Shown here: piece after piece, positions 11,250-24,355 of the stretch
How positions within the stretch are numbered: position 1 is the first letter of the stretch
Layout: every line of letters begins with the position of its first letter
The notes under the pieces: generated by a model
Database searches by the model: none
Seen by the model: the letters and a program-made list of their open reading frames with translations, nothing else
What the model was told of the DNA's origin: nothing
Translations under genes and position numbers: made by a program
Assembly: GCA_008704415.1 (NCBI GenBank)
Contig: VXIS01000010.1
Coordinates: 186,001-250,000 of the forward strand
Source: Sphaerosporella brunnea
Lineage: Eukaryota > Ascomycota > Pezizomycetes > Pezizales > Pyronemataceae
Reading direction: 5' to 3'
DNA: 64,000 nucleotides

Positions 11250-11375
11250 TTCGGCGTGCGACGTGGCGGCGGGGCCCGTCTGTTGTTGCGCCCGGAGGCG
11301 TGAAGCAGAAGTTTTTCTGGCGATCGGGGTTTCTAACCAATGAGAGGGAGACACGTATCGGCTTGGCGTTCTCAA

Positions 11376-11614
11376 GCGCGATGCGTGTGGTTGTCGAGTG
11401 TGTCTCTGTCATTGGGGATATGTCTATGTGAATCGTCGGCCTCGTTCACACGGGCAGGGGTCCCGGCCGAAGCGGTTCGTCGAAAACGATGTGCCGCCGG
11501 CCTGGGACCGTCAGGTAGATTTCGGGGGTGTCGACCGAATTCTGGCTCTGGGCGCTGCACCTGTACGTGGCGAGCCGGTTGGTCATGACCGAGTTATCTC
11601 CCCCAACGGATGAT
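11376..11614 (-). other. probable 5' UTR of the Tad element
   Basis: GC-rich sequence between ORF1 and the copia 5' LTR, with no convincing ORF. It may be Tad 5' untranslated sequence cut by the copia insertion. Sequence beyond the copia element (from 14238) has similar composition, but I could not prove continuity. Confidence 0.35.
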
Positions 11615-11836
11615 TGTTGGAAACTGGCTTTCTAGGCATGGATAAGGCATGGATAAGGACGTGTAAAAGCGAGTGCGTGGAGTATCCGATGGAAGACCTA
11701 ATATCATCATGGTGACGCTTCGAAGGGTATATATACGCGCCTAGATAGCCTCGTAGAGCGTAACAAAGACAATCACCTTTCCCATGATCTACGACCCCGT
11801 CTACGCTTGACCTCCACACCTAGACTATTTTCAACA
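11615..11836 (+). repeat. copia 5' LTR
   Basis: Starts TGTTGGAAACTGGC and ends TTTTCAACA, giving TG...CA termini. It contains a TATA-like ggtatatatacgcg segment near 11726. Compared with the 3' LTR and the solo LTR at 51 kb it lacks about 11 bases near 11690. The end is fixed by the primer-binding site that follows and by the solo LTR. Confidence 0.9.
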
Positions 11837-11848
11837 GGTTATGGGCCC
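11837..11848 (+). promoter_or_regulatory. copia primer-binding site
   Basis: GGTTATGGGCCC is complementary to the anticodon stem-loop of initiator tRNA-Met (GGGCCCATAACC). This is the half-tRNA priming known for Drosophila copia, and it starts immediately after the LTR. Confidence 0.85.
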
Positions 11849-12090
11849 GGCGCGTTACTACTAGCCAAAACAAATCCGACGAAAGATATCTTCAAGCACG
11901 CGAGAGGACATGCAACGCCTGCTTCGCGCGATCGACGCTTGGGATATAGCGATGAAGATGAACCTCCTATACCACAAACCCTCTCGCAACCGTCCAGACC
12001 ACAATAGATGCATTGGTTGAAGACGAACGACTGCGATCTATGCGAACCCAATCCGATGCAGCTGCCTAGCAATGCTCGAAACTCGAAAAC

Positions 12091-12453
12091 GTGCGTCGAT
12101 GTGAAAATTCGCCTGAATCCGACGATTCCATCTGCTTCTATTGCGGCCTCCCTGGCCACCGAGCTTCGAAATACCACTCAACCGTCACCCCATCTGGGCT
12201 ATGCATTCGGCGGCTTCACACCAGACACCATATGTGCAACAACTCTGATCTATTCTGGTCGCTGTCGCCTGTCAATTACGTCGTCCGACTCGGACATCAT
12301 AACAAAATCAACGTCCACCAAGCCGGCTTTGTCTCCGTCAACGACGTGCTTCTCTACTGCCTATTCATACCTGAATTCAGACTATCCTTGATATCCGTGT
12401 CGCAGCTAGACTCGGCTGGAAACAGAAGCCACGAAGGACGAAGACCTCTATAA
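12091..12453 (+). pseudogene. copia gag knuckle and protease remnant
   Basis: A 120-codon frame with a degraded CCHC knuckle (CFYCGLPGHRASKYH, last Cys lost), then protease-region sequence ending FIPEFRLSLISVSQLDSAG, which matches the segment just after the copia protease. Upstream gag fragments at 11807-12090 are in other frames. Confidence 0.7.
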
Positions 12454-12649
12454 GGTCCAACTTTAGGCCGAAACGCATATTACGACTCGATCAAGACTAC
12501 TTCGTCACTGCCTGACGAGACCCATTTGTCGCTAGCTGACAACGGAAGGCATGGAGCCGTACGAAAGAGCGTTTTTACGCTCCAGTACGACCTAAATTAT
12601 GAAATACGCTCCAGTACAATGAAAACTAGGCCAGGCGTCGAAACAGACA

Positions 12650-12866
12650 CCGAATGCCGCAAAACCCCCTTAAAAAGGCAAACACATGGCTAATCCTTCT
12701 TAGAAGATCAACCTCGGCCGAACCAGACCTACCGTCAAAGCCTACAAAACTCGACTCCTTTGAGCTATGGCATCGCTGGCTTGCTTACCTGAATGCAGAC
12801 CCTGAGATTCGAGAGATCGAAGCAGACTATGGGACTTCGATCGTGGCCAAACGCAGGAACTGTTGA
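12650..12866 (+). pseudogene. copia pre-integrase remnant
   Basis: Contains FELWHRWLAYLN, matching the LWHxRLGH zinc-binding box that precedes integrase in copia. The integrase catalytic core does not follow; sequence passes to unrelated linker and then RT, so a large deletion lies downstream. Confidence 0.65.
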
Positions 12867-14022
12867 ATGCTCAAACGTCGTCTTCAACGAGAACCTGAAT
12901 CGATTCGTAACCGAGCACCAGACAGAGAACGACAACGTCGCATTCCCCGCTGATGATAACATCGGCAAATCAGACGACGATGCCGTCGACGGGTTCGGCA
13001 GTCATGACATCCACGAATCGGCCTATGAGAGCACCAATCGGACTTCACGACGAGCAGCGAATGCAATCATGGTTGAGAAGTCAAATCGAGGGGGGGGTGA
13101 CTATACTGATCCGATTTCCCCTCTCTATGAGCCAGACCCTATCTCGCACGAAGAAGCGATGACCAGCTCTCACAAAGCCTCTTGGATTGACGCCAGACTA
13201 GGGATCAAGGGATACGGGCAAGTCAAAGGCATCGACCTCAACGAAACCTACGCTCCCGTTTCGAAGCTCTCAACTCTCCGCATGCTATTGGCTACAAGCG
13301 CCCAAAAAGGCTGGCGAATCGACCACATGGACGTCAAATCGGCTCTTCTCAACCCTAAGATCGACAACGAAAACGTCCATATCACCTGGCCGAAAGGCAT
13401 AGAAGAAGTCGATCCGTCGCTATCAAGCTCGTCGTCGTCAGGATCCATCGTACGACTAAGAAATGCTCTCTACGGTCTCAACCAAGCTCCGAAGCTCGGC
13501 GCGCTTTGCGAGACTTCCAAATACGGACTGCACTGCTCGAGCATCATCCAGCAGCCGGATACGAGCGTAATAGGCTTCACGGACTCCGACTGGGCAGGAA
13601 GCGTCGGAAGCAGGAAATCGATAGGAGGATACGTATTCCAGACGAATAAGGGATCGATATCCTGGCCAGCGAAGTCGCAGAGCGTAGTTGCTCTATCAAC
13701 CTTGGAAGCCAAATACATAGCTTGTTCAGATGCGACTCGTGAAGCGCTATGGCTACCACGTCTACGAAGCGATATCGAGCGCTCGATCGACTACACAATG
13801 CCGATAAGCAGCGACAACCTTGCCGACTTCATGACTGAGGCGGCCTACGGCAGAGCGTTGGAAGGCTTGGATAGGCGGCTACGGACTACCTTTTTCCCCC
13901 CTAAAGCTATCAGGAGACGGGGTTTTTTAGATGGAAGTGCCGTAGCGCCCCCGGGTTATATGGAGATCGCTCGGCATCAGACGTTTACCGAAAAGCTCGG
14001 TCTTGACGAGATCGAAGGTTAG
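12793..14022 (+). pseudogene. copia RT and RNase H remnant
   Basis: A 409-codon frame. RT motifs include GYGQVKGIDLNETYAPVSKL, MDVKSALLNP and LRNALYGLNQAPK. The protein then jumps to RNase H (GFTDSDWAGSVGSRKSIGGYVF, SWPAKSQSVVALSTLEAKYIA). The palm region with YVDD between them is deleted without breaking the frame, so the enzyme cannot be active. An in-frame deletion in an otherwise open frame may mean the copy was mobilised by intact relatives. Confidence 0.85.
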
Positions 14023-14047
14023 ACGAGACGTTTGTCGACACTGCCTA

Positions 14048-14061
14048 GAAAGAGGAGGGGG
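14048..14061 (+). promoter_or_regulatory. copia polypurine tract
   Basis: GAAAGAGGAGGGGG lies directly before the 3' LTR, the position of the plus-strand primer. Confidence 0.75.
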
Positions 14062-14237
14062 TGTTGGAAACTGGCTTTCTAGTCATGGTTAAGCCATGGA
14101 TAAGGACGAGTCAGAGCGAGTGCTTGGAGTAGTGATATGCTATGATGGAGGACCTAATGACATCATGGTGACGCTTGGAAGGGTACATATACGCGCCTAG
14201 ATAGCCTCTTAGAGCGTAACAAAGACAATCACCTTTC
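14062..14237 (+). repeat. copia 3' LTR, truncated
   Basis: Matches the 5' LTR from TGTTGGAAACTGGC to caatcacctttc, then diverges. About 45 terminal bases present in the 5' LTR and the solo LTR are missing. It retains the 11 bases lost from the 5' LTR. Confidence 0.88.
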
Positions 14238-17200
14238 ACCACAAGAGTGATCGGTCAAACTGAACGTGGCGACCGAGCCGCGGCCGGGATTACAATCTTC
14301 ACACCGAACGTGTTGTGGATGCGAACCTGTTCCCTACCAACTCCGAAGAGGCGCGAGGGCCTCACCCTCATGCTGATGCTGTGCACTTTCAGGGGTATGC
14401 AGTGGACGACGCTGCAGCCTGCCCACCGGCAAATATCCGAGGACCTCAGGAGCCCCGTGAACTTGCACATAAATGTCTATCGACTCACGTCCGGGGGCAG
14501 GAGGTTGATCCTGCACAGAGTGTGGCCGACGCACAGGACCAGGGAAACTACCACCTCAACAAGATCAGATATCTCATCACTTCCAGATAAAACGAGTTGC
14601 TGCTAACCTCAGCCTGTAGCGGACGCACTCTATCGACACCTTCGTGTCATGGGAGTCCACGTGGCTGACCTCTCGGGTACGGAGGCCACGCTGTCCAGGT
14701 GTCTGCCAATATGTAGCGCGAGGTAGCCTTCATTCAACGGCAATGGTCGTTGTAGATACCACGACTCTCGAAAGCTAAAATATGATTTGCGTCTCGGTAA
14801 TCATCAACGAGGACCTGTAACTTACGGCGCTGACGTGCGCTTGTTTCTGCAGCACCCCGTCACCGTACCGCAACGCACCGACCGGTAAAGGTACAAACAA
14901 CCGACGGCCCTTGCCAAGGGGATTTCCATCCCACAGCAGGGTACGGCACCGAACACGAGGTGGCTGAGGGAAGTCACTGATGGCCTTTGTGCAGCATCTG
15001 TGGCGCAAAAGTGGATGGTTGGCGCCGACGCGGCAATAACATTGTAAAGCGAACAATTCGGCGTGTTCCTGTATTGAGAGTCACCGCGTCTGTAGTCATG
15101 GCCATTTTCATACTAAAAAGTTAACACCGTACAAGCCGGTTAGTATCTGCATGCTATCGCCGTGCGGTGCATAGAGAACTTACCACATTCTGAGTCTCGC
15201 CTTGATTTATTTTTTTGCGTGTTTCTCTTGCATTGTTTGATTGCTGCAACGCAGCTTTGCAGTGAGCAACCTGTCCAAAAGTTAACATCGAAAAGAGCCA
15301 CACTAGAAACCTACCATTGTATTTCAACCTTCCAGGGAAACCACCTCGTGCACGCAGCTGAAGCCATCGCTCCACGGTTTCACATTCGGCACCTCGTCCA
15401 GTGATTTGAAGGTGCAGACAAGCGGGTGAGGTTGGTATTGGCCCTCGCACAGGGGGGCTCCGGCATAGGCCGGTGGCTTGATGAGGCTTCGGCCATCGAG
15501 CTGGCGGCATTGGTGGCGATGGTTGTCCGCCGAACAGGATTCGCCATCGTGTTTTGTTCCCGCACGGGTGGCCAGAGCCGACATCGCTCGGGATACATAC
15601 GGAGACGCTGATGGGTAAATTCGGAACAGGCGGGTTAACAGAGAAGGTGCGGAGGCGCGATAGGCGAGCGAGCGTGTACTATAACATCAACACGTTTGGT
15701 TGCATCGTGCAACCGGTCGGTTTTCTCTGTCACCGCGACTGATGGTGTCGGCTGCGAATCAAACAGCGGCGAAGGTTGAACAATCACCGAGCGGTCCTGA
15801 GACTTTGCCGCTTGCCAGATGCCGATTGGATAGCTGTGGGGAGGGGATATAATAAGCTGGTGACGGCGGTAGTGGTACCTTCGCACGACACGTCAATCAG
15901 TACCGCTGAGTGCCGGGGCGTGCGCCACGTCTGCTGTCGTTCTCTTCACGCCAGGCTCCCTCAAGTTGACGAAGACAATTGCGGGCTGGTCGGTCTGTTC
16001 AAGGAATCGGCGTAGCCATCCCTGCTGCAGGCGATGGTCCTGGTAGTTGGCTTCGGCACTGTCGCAGAGGCGGGAGTCTGCAACACCTCACGAACGTGTT
16101 GCGTACCATGGTTGATGAATTTCAGCCGGTCCAGCATAAAGGTGGTGGCAATGAACGAGGAGCGTAGCAGCAATGTGCTTCGAGTCCTGCGTTCAGGGGT
16201 ACCAGTGAGACACTGATAGCTTCCGTCGACCGAGAGCAGGCGGGCGTTTTCGGCGGTGGTGGGGCAGTTGATCAGTGGTTGCGGAACAGCGACAGTCGTG
16301 AGTGGGTTCCTGGTATGGCCAGGCCACTGAAAGCGTCACGGGCATGCAAAACAAGGAAGCGCTCTATTCACCGCGGACGCGCATCCGGTGAGGTGTGTTT
16401 CATTCAGTCGATGATGAAAGCATGAAACTAGTTGTCATCGAATGCTTGAGCTCCGAATTGGCTGGGTCTCCGACAATTGTCTCTCATAGCCGCGCTTGGG
16501 ACCGCCTGTTCTCGGAGGGAACCAGCTGTAACAGAGATACCAGCAGGTAGGCATCGCAAACTGCCTCAGTAGGTGACATGAGATTTCGCCTGGTACGTCA
16601 GACGTGTACGCCGCGTGGGATCCGGCGACGATTCACCGGCGGTTCGGTAGGCCAAGAACCCCACTCTTCGGCAATATATTAAGAGGGGGACGTTTTGAAA
16701 AGACGGCGGCGTGCGCCTCCCGTATGTGGCTGTACGTACGGCATTCGAAGCCGGATCACCGACTCTGCGAGTAGTGGTCAAGCACCAGTCCAAATGCGGA
16801 CATGCTTCCGTTGGGCTCTCCGTGTTTGCTCGCAGCGTGACTCTCATCACGCAGTGATTCCCGAATATTGTACATGTCCAGCGGTGTCCTTCGTCCCGGC
16901 ACCTGCACTTGCATCCTGTCAAGCAGGAGTGGGTGCGCCGTGCCGTGTTATCCGCCAATCAGACCGGTGGAGGGCTCTCTGCTGTGCGGCGAGGGGAGAG
17001 GTTTTGTCCAGTCGCTAGAAGGTTCCAGCTCCGGTGCTACGTGCACGATCTCTACGCGGGTGGAAAGGCGGTGTCGACCGGTGGTGGCGTACTTTCGGAG
17101 GGCGCCAGAGGCCATATATCGTGATGGGTTGATAATCGTGCGGATTTGTCTGATGCCCCACTGATGTCGATGAGGACCCGTTGGACGGGTACTACGGGGT

Positions 17201-18860
17201 ACCGACTGCAAGCTCGGACGTGATGTGGGTCGGCGGTAGCTGCGACACCGAGATGCGGCGAGCGCGCTGTCTCGGCACTTGCACATAGGCCTGTAAGGTT
17301 GTGAACCGACGATGCGCAGGAACGTAACGGTGTGCACGCAAAGGTTACCTGCTTCTCAGCACGGACACAATCCTTCTTCCCTTTGAATCTCCCATGTTCT
17401 TCCGACCACAAAGGGAAAAAAAACACGGCGACGTGACATCCCGACATGCAGGAACGGAGAGACAACAAAACCAATACGCGTCACTCCACAATCATGCGAA
17501 AAGAAACTAGCTTCGCACGCACCTCCGCGGGAAACAGGTTTGAACAAACATGCTAGCAGGAACAAGGTATGACATCTGAAATGGGAAAACATGTCCACAA
17601 CATCGCATGCGGAGAAGACATAACACCAGATCAAATAACATCGGAAAACAATCATGACATGTAACACAAACAGACGGAAAACGGATGGAAGATGAAACAT
17701 CAATCACCAAATAGCGGCACGGAAATCCGAATATCAAATAGATAGACGTAAGCAATACAAATCGAAAACAAACCGGAAAATATCCAGAGCCTTGTCGTTG
17801 GGATTGTAGTGATTTTGTATTCACATGTTGTCATGCTGCTACCCAGGTTGCTTCCAAGTGGCGAGCGGTGCCTGGGAGTGAAGAACGATAGAAAGCATCG
17901 GTTCCACCGGTATGAAGAAGCCTTTTTTGCCATGATGCCCGCGTTGGACTGGGAAGATAGACCAAAAGGTGGTTAACAGTGGACGATGAGTTCAAGTGGA
18001 ATCACAAAGGCTTACCCGTTTGCTCGTGCTGTAAGGCGTGTTTTTCGCACCTCTCCAATCGTGGACGAGGAAGCAAGATTTCAATGTGGGGGTGGCGAAC
18101 AGCCGGTGCACACACTGCTTTGCCGTTGCGGCTCCAAAAGTGCCAATGGTACTGCAAGCGGGCAACATAGACGGGGGGTTGCTGCGTTATAATCGCCGTG
18201 GGTCGACGAACCACGAACCGAACTGCCTGCGACTTTTCGGTCATCAACGGTTGATCGCATTTGATTCGATCCGCTGGGAGTGCTCGTAGAGGAGCCAGAG
18301 CGCACTGGTGTGAGGCGACGCCAGCAGTGGAAACGGTCTTCCGGCAGTTGTCATCCCGGAGATGGAGCAGTTTCCGTCTCACGTGGCGGTGGGGGGATCA
18401 GGTTTCGCCTTCTAGCCGTTGTTGGAGCGTTTCTGTTCTCAGCTCCCGTTTGATTTCCTGATTTGTTTAGGCCTTCCGGAGGTGGCAGACAATGGGTTGG
18501 GCTTCCGGTTGCTTTCGTATCGGAGTAATTCTTGCCACCGCAAACGCCGCGAGTTTCGGTCTTCAGTGGGTGGTAGTAATGGAGATGAAGCGGTTTCGGT
18601 TTTCAGCGTTTCTTCATTCACGGGGGTGCTCGCATGCGGTTCAGCCTTCTTACAGTTCTCTTAACCGAGATGGAGCACTTTGAGGGTTCTGTCGTTTCTG
18701 GAATCGGCGATTCGGAGGGAGACGGCGCTCGTGTGACGCCGCAATTTCGCTTTTCCAGGAGTGCTCGTAACGGTTCCCGGTTCTCGTCTCAGATATCAGC
18801 AAGAGCGCGATGCGGGGACGCAGCGGATATGTCGAATCATAAATTCCTTTTTGCGCGTGT
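14238..18860. other. no supported gene
   Basis: Open frames here are short (under 145 codons), overlap on opposite strands, and show no motif I recognise. Composition is mixed, with an A-rich patch near 17500-17700. A weak GGAGATGGAGCA-like motif recurs near 18356, 18580 and 18668. The stretch may hold decayed transposons. Confidence 0.4.
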
Positions 18861-18862
18861 AC

Positions 18863-18874
18863 CCCTAACCCTAA
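18863..18874. repeat. telomere-like CCCTAA x2
   Basis: Two units of the canonical fungal telomere repeat. Similar two-unit motifs occur at 33881, 48381 and 58204. This copy has no neighbouring gene. Confidence 0.6.
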
Positions 18875-21800
18875 GTCTCGTACAGTCGATCAATCCGCCT
18901 CGGAGCTGAACGGTGGTGACGAATAAGGGTACCCGCACAGCGGCAGTGGCTCTGCGCCGGGTGTATGCGAGAGGACAAAGACACCGCGAGTACGTAAGCA
19001 GCACAGCGATGGTTTGTCACGCATCATAAGACTGGTGATTCAGTGTTTTGGTAAAACTGCGTTGCATTGGCGTGCGAACATTCCCCTACATGAGACAGAC
19101 CAACAACTCCTGCGACGCCTGATTAGTAACCACCCCACATGCGGAACGCCAAGTGAAGCTGCTTGGCGCCACGTGCCTCGTCTGCTGACAAACTGTTGCG
19201 ACGTACGCTGCCCCCCCCCGATGACCGCCTCCGCCCCTCGAAGACACCCGGCAACCAACCGGCGGCATTGGCAGCGTCGTCAAGATTGCTGCCAGTAGAG
19301 GGAATCAAAACTACTGCATCGGATCACGGTACGTTGTTCGTTTGTACACGCCGAACACAGGTTGCATGCTGGAAGCTATACGCCTACTATGTGATCGACT
19401 CCCGCCAAGGTTTTGGCAAAAACACACTCGCAGGCTCGGGAGATATATATTGGCTGAGGCAATGCCACCCGAGGTATTTCATCCTGTCGAAATTAAGGTG
19501 CCTGGGCGCGATGGCATGTGAACATCAGCGAGACCGAAACCGCTCCACCAGTTCCCCGGCTTCCTTCAACACGCCCGCACAATGTGGAACCATGTCCGAT
19601 ACACAAGCTCCGATATGATTAAACAGAGTGCCCGGCGCGAGTCGGACATACCTCGGGACTGCAGGAGTCATACCGTTTGATGTGCTACCATCCTGTGCCG
19701 CCTCGATCACGCAGAACCTCCGATCTGGCCATCGGATGAATGGGTCGAACACGTGGCCTCTCCACAGAGAATGCTATCACTGCCAGATCGACGGTACAAT
19801 TCGGATGATAGTTACTATCAGGATATCAGACACAGGCCATTAAGGCCGCATATTCTGCACGCGGCCAACGACATACCGGCGCCGAACGAAACGTGTGGCA
19901 GTGTGCACAATTTGAACTCAAACTGTGACGGAGGTAGCCCAAGTCCTAGACTCAACACCCGATACAGTTCCAAGGCTGGCATCAGCGCGTATTCCCGTTA
20001 CAGCGTTGGACTGCTCCCCGATGTCGAGCCTGACGGCCCTCGGAGCCCTGGATCCAATACACCGACATGTCCCTTGCTTGCTGCTTCGGATGACATGCAG
20101 TTGTCAGGGCCACCGTACCTGGGAACGATGCGAGCTACTGCCTTCGCTTCCATTGATACCGCGCGAACGGCTCGCCGACGCTGCATTGAGCCACGCTGCA
20201 TCTGTGCGAGACATTCCACCTGTTGGTATGTATACGAAGCTTCCGGCGGGCTGGCGATTACGGTGGCCCCAGGCACAGAATAGCTGTGATCATTGCCGCC
20301 ATGCCGCCCCCCCGCCATGCTTCAGAAAACAACCAGACGCGGGATTGGACGACCCAGATGTACCCGCTAGCAAGAACAACCAAGTATTGCGCGGCCATTC
20401 ATGTACTTTCTCGGTTTTTCTTGAAAGAAAGATCCAAAACTGACTTTTCAATTGCAGGGCCATCGGAAGGAGGAGGCACGACACTCAACGACCATTTCAA
20501 CGTACGGTGACTTCGCACTCCAGAGAGACACGATGCCCGCTTCAAGAGAGGACAGCCCACTGGTATCGTCACCGCGTTGCCGTTTCTCACACGACTGCCG
20601 TTGCTGTACGACGCTATTATGTCCCGTTCCGCCAGAGATGGGCAACGGACGCATAGCGTTTGCGGTCTATATAGCACCCAGTGGTGATCATACAGTCGCA
20701 GCTGCGCGTTGGAAATCGTCTACGAACCCACGTGATGCGCCCGAACGCTCGGCGACGGACGCGCAAATTTCCCTGCAAGGAAATTGTCGCAGCAAACCGG
20801 TCAATCATTGACGATCGGTTTCGCGTTTCAGGCTGCTAGCCTGAGCCTGATTGCGTCGGTTCCTGCAACGAGTTTATCATCGTGGCAAGGGTGTTGGCGA
20901 TTGCGTTGAACAGCCTCGGGGGTCCACGACACGTTCACTGCCGTATTGGAACCCAGCCAGTCCCGAAATGCGCGATGTCGGTACCAGCAGGTGTGACAGG
21001 TCGCCCAGAAATTGAGCCTTGAACTTGCAGTCGCCACTGCGGGCTACGTCGGGTACAACTGATGTCATTTTCGATGGAGTCCTACGCGATCTGGGAGTAC
21101 GAGATGTTGTCCCCAACGGGAACAACCCGCTCGAAGACGATTTCGACCAATAAGATGCCCATCGCAGCTTTACGCGAACCGAAGCTTTCAGCCACCACCC
21201 CCCCTTTGATGCGGGACGGCGGATACGAAAACCGCGACGCTGCACAAGCGTTGATTGCGATGCAACAACTTCCGACCTGCCGCGATGCAGTCGTCGGGAT
21301 ATAGACCACACGTTCCGTTGAGGTGCAGTCGGCAGAGGACTACGCCGTTATCCAAACGAAGACACAGTCCATCGGTTCGTGTGCAAGTTTCCGATAATGC
21401 CCACGAGAAAGGCGCCATTCCGGCTTCCGGCACCGGCCGCCATCGATCTCACAAAGCCAACAAAGACCTTCGGCCAGCGCAGAAAATTGGTTGAACGGCG
21501 AATATGCACAATATCCCCTCCAGAGGCGAAAAGTGTAGACTGCCCTCAGTTTCAAATCTATGCGCACGAACCCGGTGCTGCGTGACAACCTGTGACCACT
21601 AGGGAATGCGGCATCCCAATCGTACAAAGCCCAGGGAACTGACCCGGGTGGAAAGATCCTTTATTCTCATCAATCGTCGCTTCCTGGCTTGGTCTGTATC
21701 GGCGTGAAACTGTCGCTCTTCTTGGAATCGGTCATTCTTGCGGGAGACTCAGGGTCCAACACCTGTGGTTTTCATTGTCTACGGCGGCAACTTCATCGCA

Positions 21801-24355
21801 GTGAATTCTTTCAGGGACTGTAAGCATTGCCAATGGGATGCTGAGAATCTGGTTTCGCGTTGGCTCTTGCCATCCTGTCTCCACCGTCCGTGCTTCGTCT
21901 TCCACCCAGCCTCCTGTCATGGTTAGCATAAAGTCGCAAGCAAGAGACTCCACGGCGCGGAAAGGGTAGCAGCAAAAGGCGTGAGGTTGTGGTGGAATGT
22001 ACTACGTGATTCACACATTTTATGCAGTGGTGTGCAGGCGAAGACCTCAAAACGCGCGACCGTGACCGGCAACGGCGCCGCAACACACCTGGGCAGTAAA
22101 ATCTCACTCTGCACCCGGTGCACCTGATGGATTTCACCCACACTGCACGCCTTTTGCGGATCGCTCGGTTGAAAGAGTGGAACCTCTAACCTGGCCAAAG
22201 GGTGGGTTCTGAAGGGTTGTCATTTGGTGCGTCTGGACACCGGCGGTCTGTGATTTCCTGATACTGAAATCTGAAGCCTTCGAAGATAACTGAACCGAGT
22301 CGGTGATGGTGCGGTGGCGATGAAGCAACTCAGAGGGTAGGAAAGGAGGGAATACGGCGGTGGACATAGGCGAAGTGAAGGTACGATCCGGGACGTACGG
22401 TGCAACACCGCGGTTGTTGGGGTGACAGGTTTTCACTTGGCACCACATCTGGTGGTAGTATACAGATATCAAAAAATTGGGGGGGGGGGGGGTGGGCGGG
22501 TAGTCAACACTTTTCGCCTCTGCAGACACCCCAGTCTCGGGGATTGAAATCGTGAGCAGACCATTGGCGGCTAATCGGGGTTTTGAACAAATGTTTCTGC
22601 TGGGAATGTTTTGCTGCTGCTTGTCGGTGTTGCTTTCGACGGAAATGGCATGCAGCGGTCGGGAGAAATGATTTTGTGCTGGCAGTTTGGTTCGCTGCGG
22701 CTACGCGACAATGGTTGTATTCGCTTCTCATCATGCCGTGATTGAAAACCAGAGTCCGGACCCGCGGCTGACTCATCCAGCGATTATTCCATGCGGGAGG
22801 CAGCTGCCATCTAATGGTATCAGTTCATCGTTGGGGCTCCGAGCTTCGATGCGTCGCTCGAAATACGAGAGATGAGGCAAGAGTTTGGGGCGACTCTAGA
22901 TCGGGTGACCAACACAGTGTGTGATTCCCAACCCTATACCGCTGCCGTTGGTCAACAGTAATGGCTCACTCTCAATGGCTACGTTTTTGGGTTTGATACG
23001 ACATATGCGGGCTTGAGGGCCGCGTTCGCAGTCAATCACTATAGCCTGTCGTGGAGGTCCGTGGGCAGTGCAAAGCATTGCGCCTCGTCTCAACTCGACA
23101 ATGTGGCGATGTGGATGACTATCAATACATTGCGCTGACCCCACGAGGCTTCAAGAAGTTTGTGAAAGCTGGATTGATCACCCCTGAGTGTTGCGGATGG
23201 AAGCAAAGCAGATTCGCTTGGGAAATTGCTGGTCTGTGTGCAGACGTTGTGGCAGCCATCCAATGGTGACTCTTTACAAACAAAACTCCTTCGCCACCGG
23301 TGTCTACAGCACAAACGTGCAAAGCCTTTATGCTACCTCCTCTTTATTTCGACCACCTTCACGACCATTTCTGAACCCTCTGCCCTCCCTCCAGTCAATA
23401 ACAGTCTGCAAAAGCTCGTTGATAGCCTCTAGTCTCGTCGCGTAGCGCTTCAACGGAAGGATGCACCTGGCGCAGATACCCGCCGCATCGGGCGATGAAG
23501 CAGCAACCCGGACGAGGAGTTCCACATCGGCGGAGACCAACAAGTGGGTCCTGGCGCGGGGGTGGAGCATGGCCGCAGTTTCCCCGGCGGCGTCGGGTGT
23601 CACAGACGTATCATGGGCCCACACCACAACGGTGTGGTGCTCTTGAGGGATTCCAGTATCATCCATATGGTTTGCAGTAGGCTTGACACTGTGCATGGTG
23701 GTGTCAATAACACCATGTGCATAGCCCGAGTTGGCCGCCATGGGTTCGGTATCGGCGGTGATCTCCTACCCCAATGGTAAGTGTGCGAACATTGTGAGGT
23801 GGCGTCATCGTAACTTACTTCCTTCACCGCGTGAGGACTCCGGGCCGCTTTCTGAATGCGCGTCGTGGCTTTTCTGACACCCAAAATAACCACCTTCGAA
23901 CGTCTTCAACCACGAAACAATTACCTCCGAACGTCATCAACCCAAGGATCCTTTGCGACTGGGCCCTTAGACCCTGAATAAAAACTCCAATTGTCATCCA
24001 ACTGCCAGGCCACGCTGAGACTATCGAGCTTGAGGAGCTGCAAAATGAGCTCCGTATCCAGCAACTCAATGGGGGCACGGTCGAATAGCCTCAGCGTGAG
24101 GCACAAAGGCTTTTGGACCGCACGGATGTAGTGCTATGCACGGGGCGAAGAGTCGGGGCGCGGGCTGGCGGAGCGCGGCGGGGTAGGGCCGGGCAGGGCG
24201 GGGTGCACCGGGGCACGACGGCGTGATCGGGGTTGGGCGGGGTGTATGGGGGTGCGACGGAAAATCTCGGGGCGGCGGTGAGGTGAGACTGATGTATGTG
24301 GGGCAATGAGGCCCGGTACGCTGCCCCGTCCAATTGGCACACAAGATGTTCGTCT
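18875..24355. other. no supported gene; decayed coding-like patches
   Basis: Some minus-strand patches look weakly protein-like, for example 19525-19752 and 21082-21309, and one plus frame at 19753-20283 reaches 176 codons. None has a recognisable domain and frames switch often. A G-run lies at 22483-22495 and very GC-rich sequence at 24130-24270. Confidence 0.35.
22480..22500 (+). repeat. poly-G tract
   Basis: A run of about 13 G followed by TGGGCGGG. It could form a quadruplex, and is also prone to sequencing length error. Confidence 0.6.

Larger units (their letters stand above)
4885..11375 (-). mobile_element. Tad-like non-LTR retrotransposon, near full length
   Basis: A minus-strand LINE. 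ORF1 encodes a gag-like protein with zinc knuckles. ORF2 has an APE-type endonuclease, a reverse transcriptase, RNase H and a C-terminal CCHC motif, the layout of the fungal Tad clade. The 3' untranslated region (about 5073-4885) has a GC hairpin at 4912-4925 and an A-rich tail (GATTAAAACAAACAAA). The 5' limit is not visible: open coding-like sequence reaches 11375 and a copia element starts at 11615. Only one nonsense codon was found in roughly 6.5 kb, so insertion or decay is recent. No target-site duplication could be established because the 5' end is unknown. Confidence 0.92.
11615..14237 (+). mobile_element. Ty1/copia element, internally deleted
   Basis: A plus-strand LTR element with 5' LTR (11615-11836), primer-binding site, remnants of gag, protease, pre-integrase, reverse transcriptase and RNase H in copia order, a polypurine tract, and a 3' LTR that starts at 14062. 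The internal region is about 2.2 kb, far short of a full copia polyprotein. The integrase core and the YVDD part of RT are missing. The 5-bp flank before the 5' LTR is atgat; no exact repeat follows the truncated 3' LTR. Confidence 0.9.

Noticed and set aside
14238..14600. Continuation of the Tad 5' untranslated region beyond the copia element
   Set aside because: Only an ACGTGGCGA match and similar composition link the two sides; no target duplication proves the copia element inserted into the LINE.
17356..17824. Two overlapping minus frames of 105-115 codons rich in Phe, Cys and Leu
   Set aside because: They arise from A-rich sequence read on the opposite strand; no motif or start context supports them.
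19753..20283. 176-codon plus frame
   Set aside because: No recognisable domain, biased to Ser/Pro/Arg, and overlapped by a 172-codon plus frame and a 106-codon minus frame.
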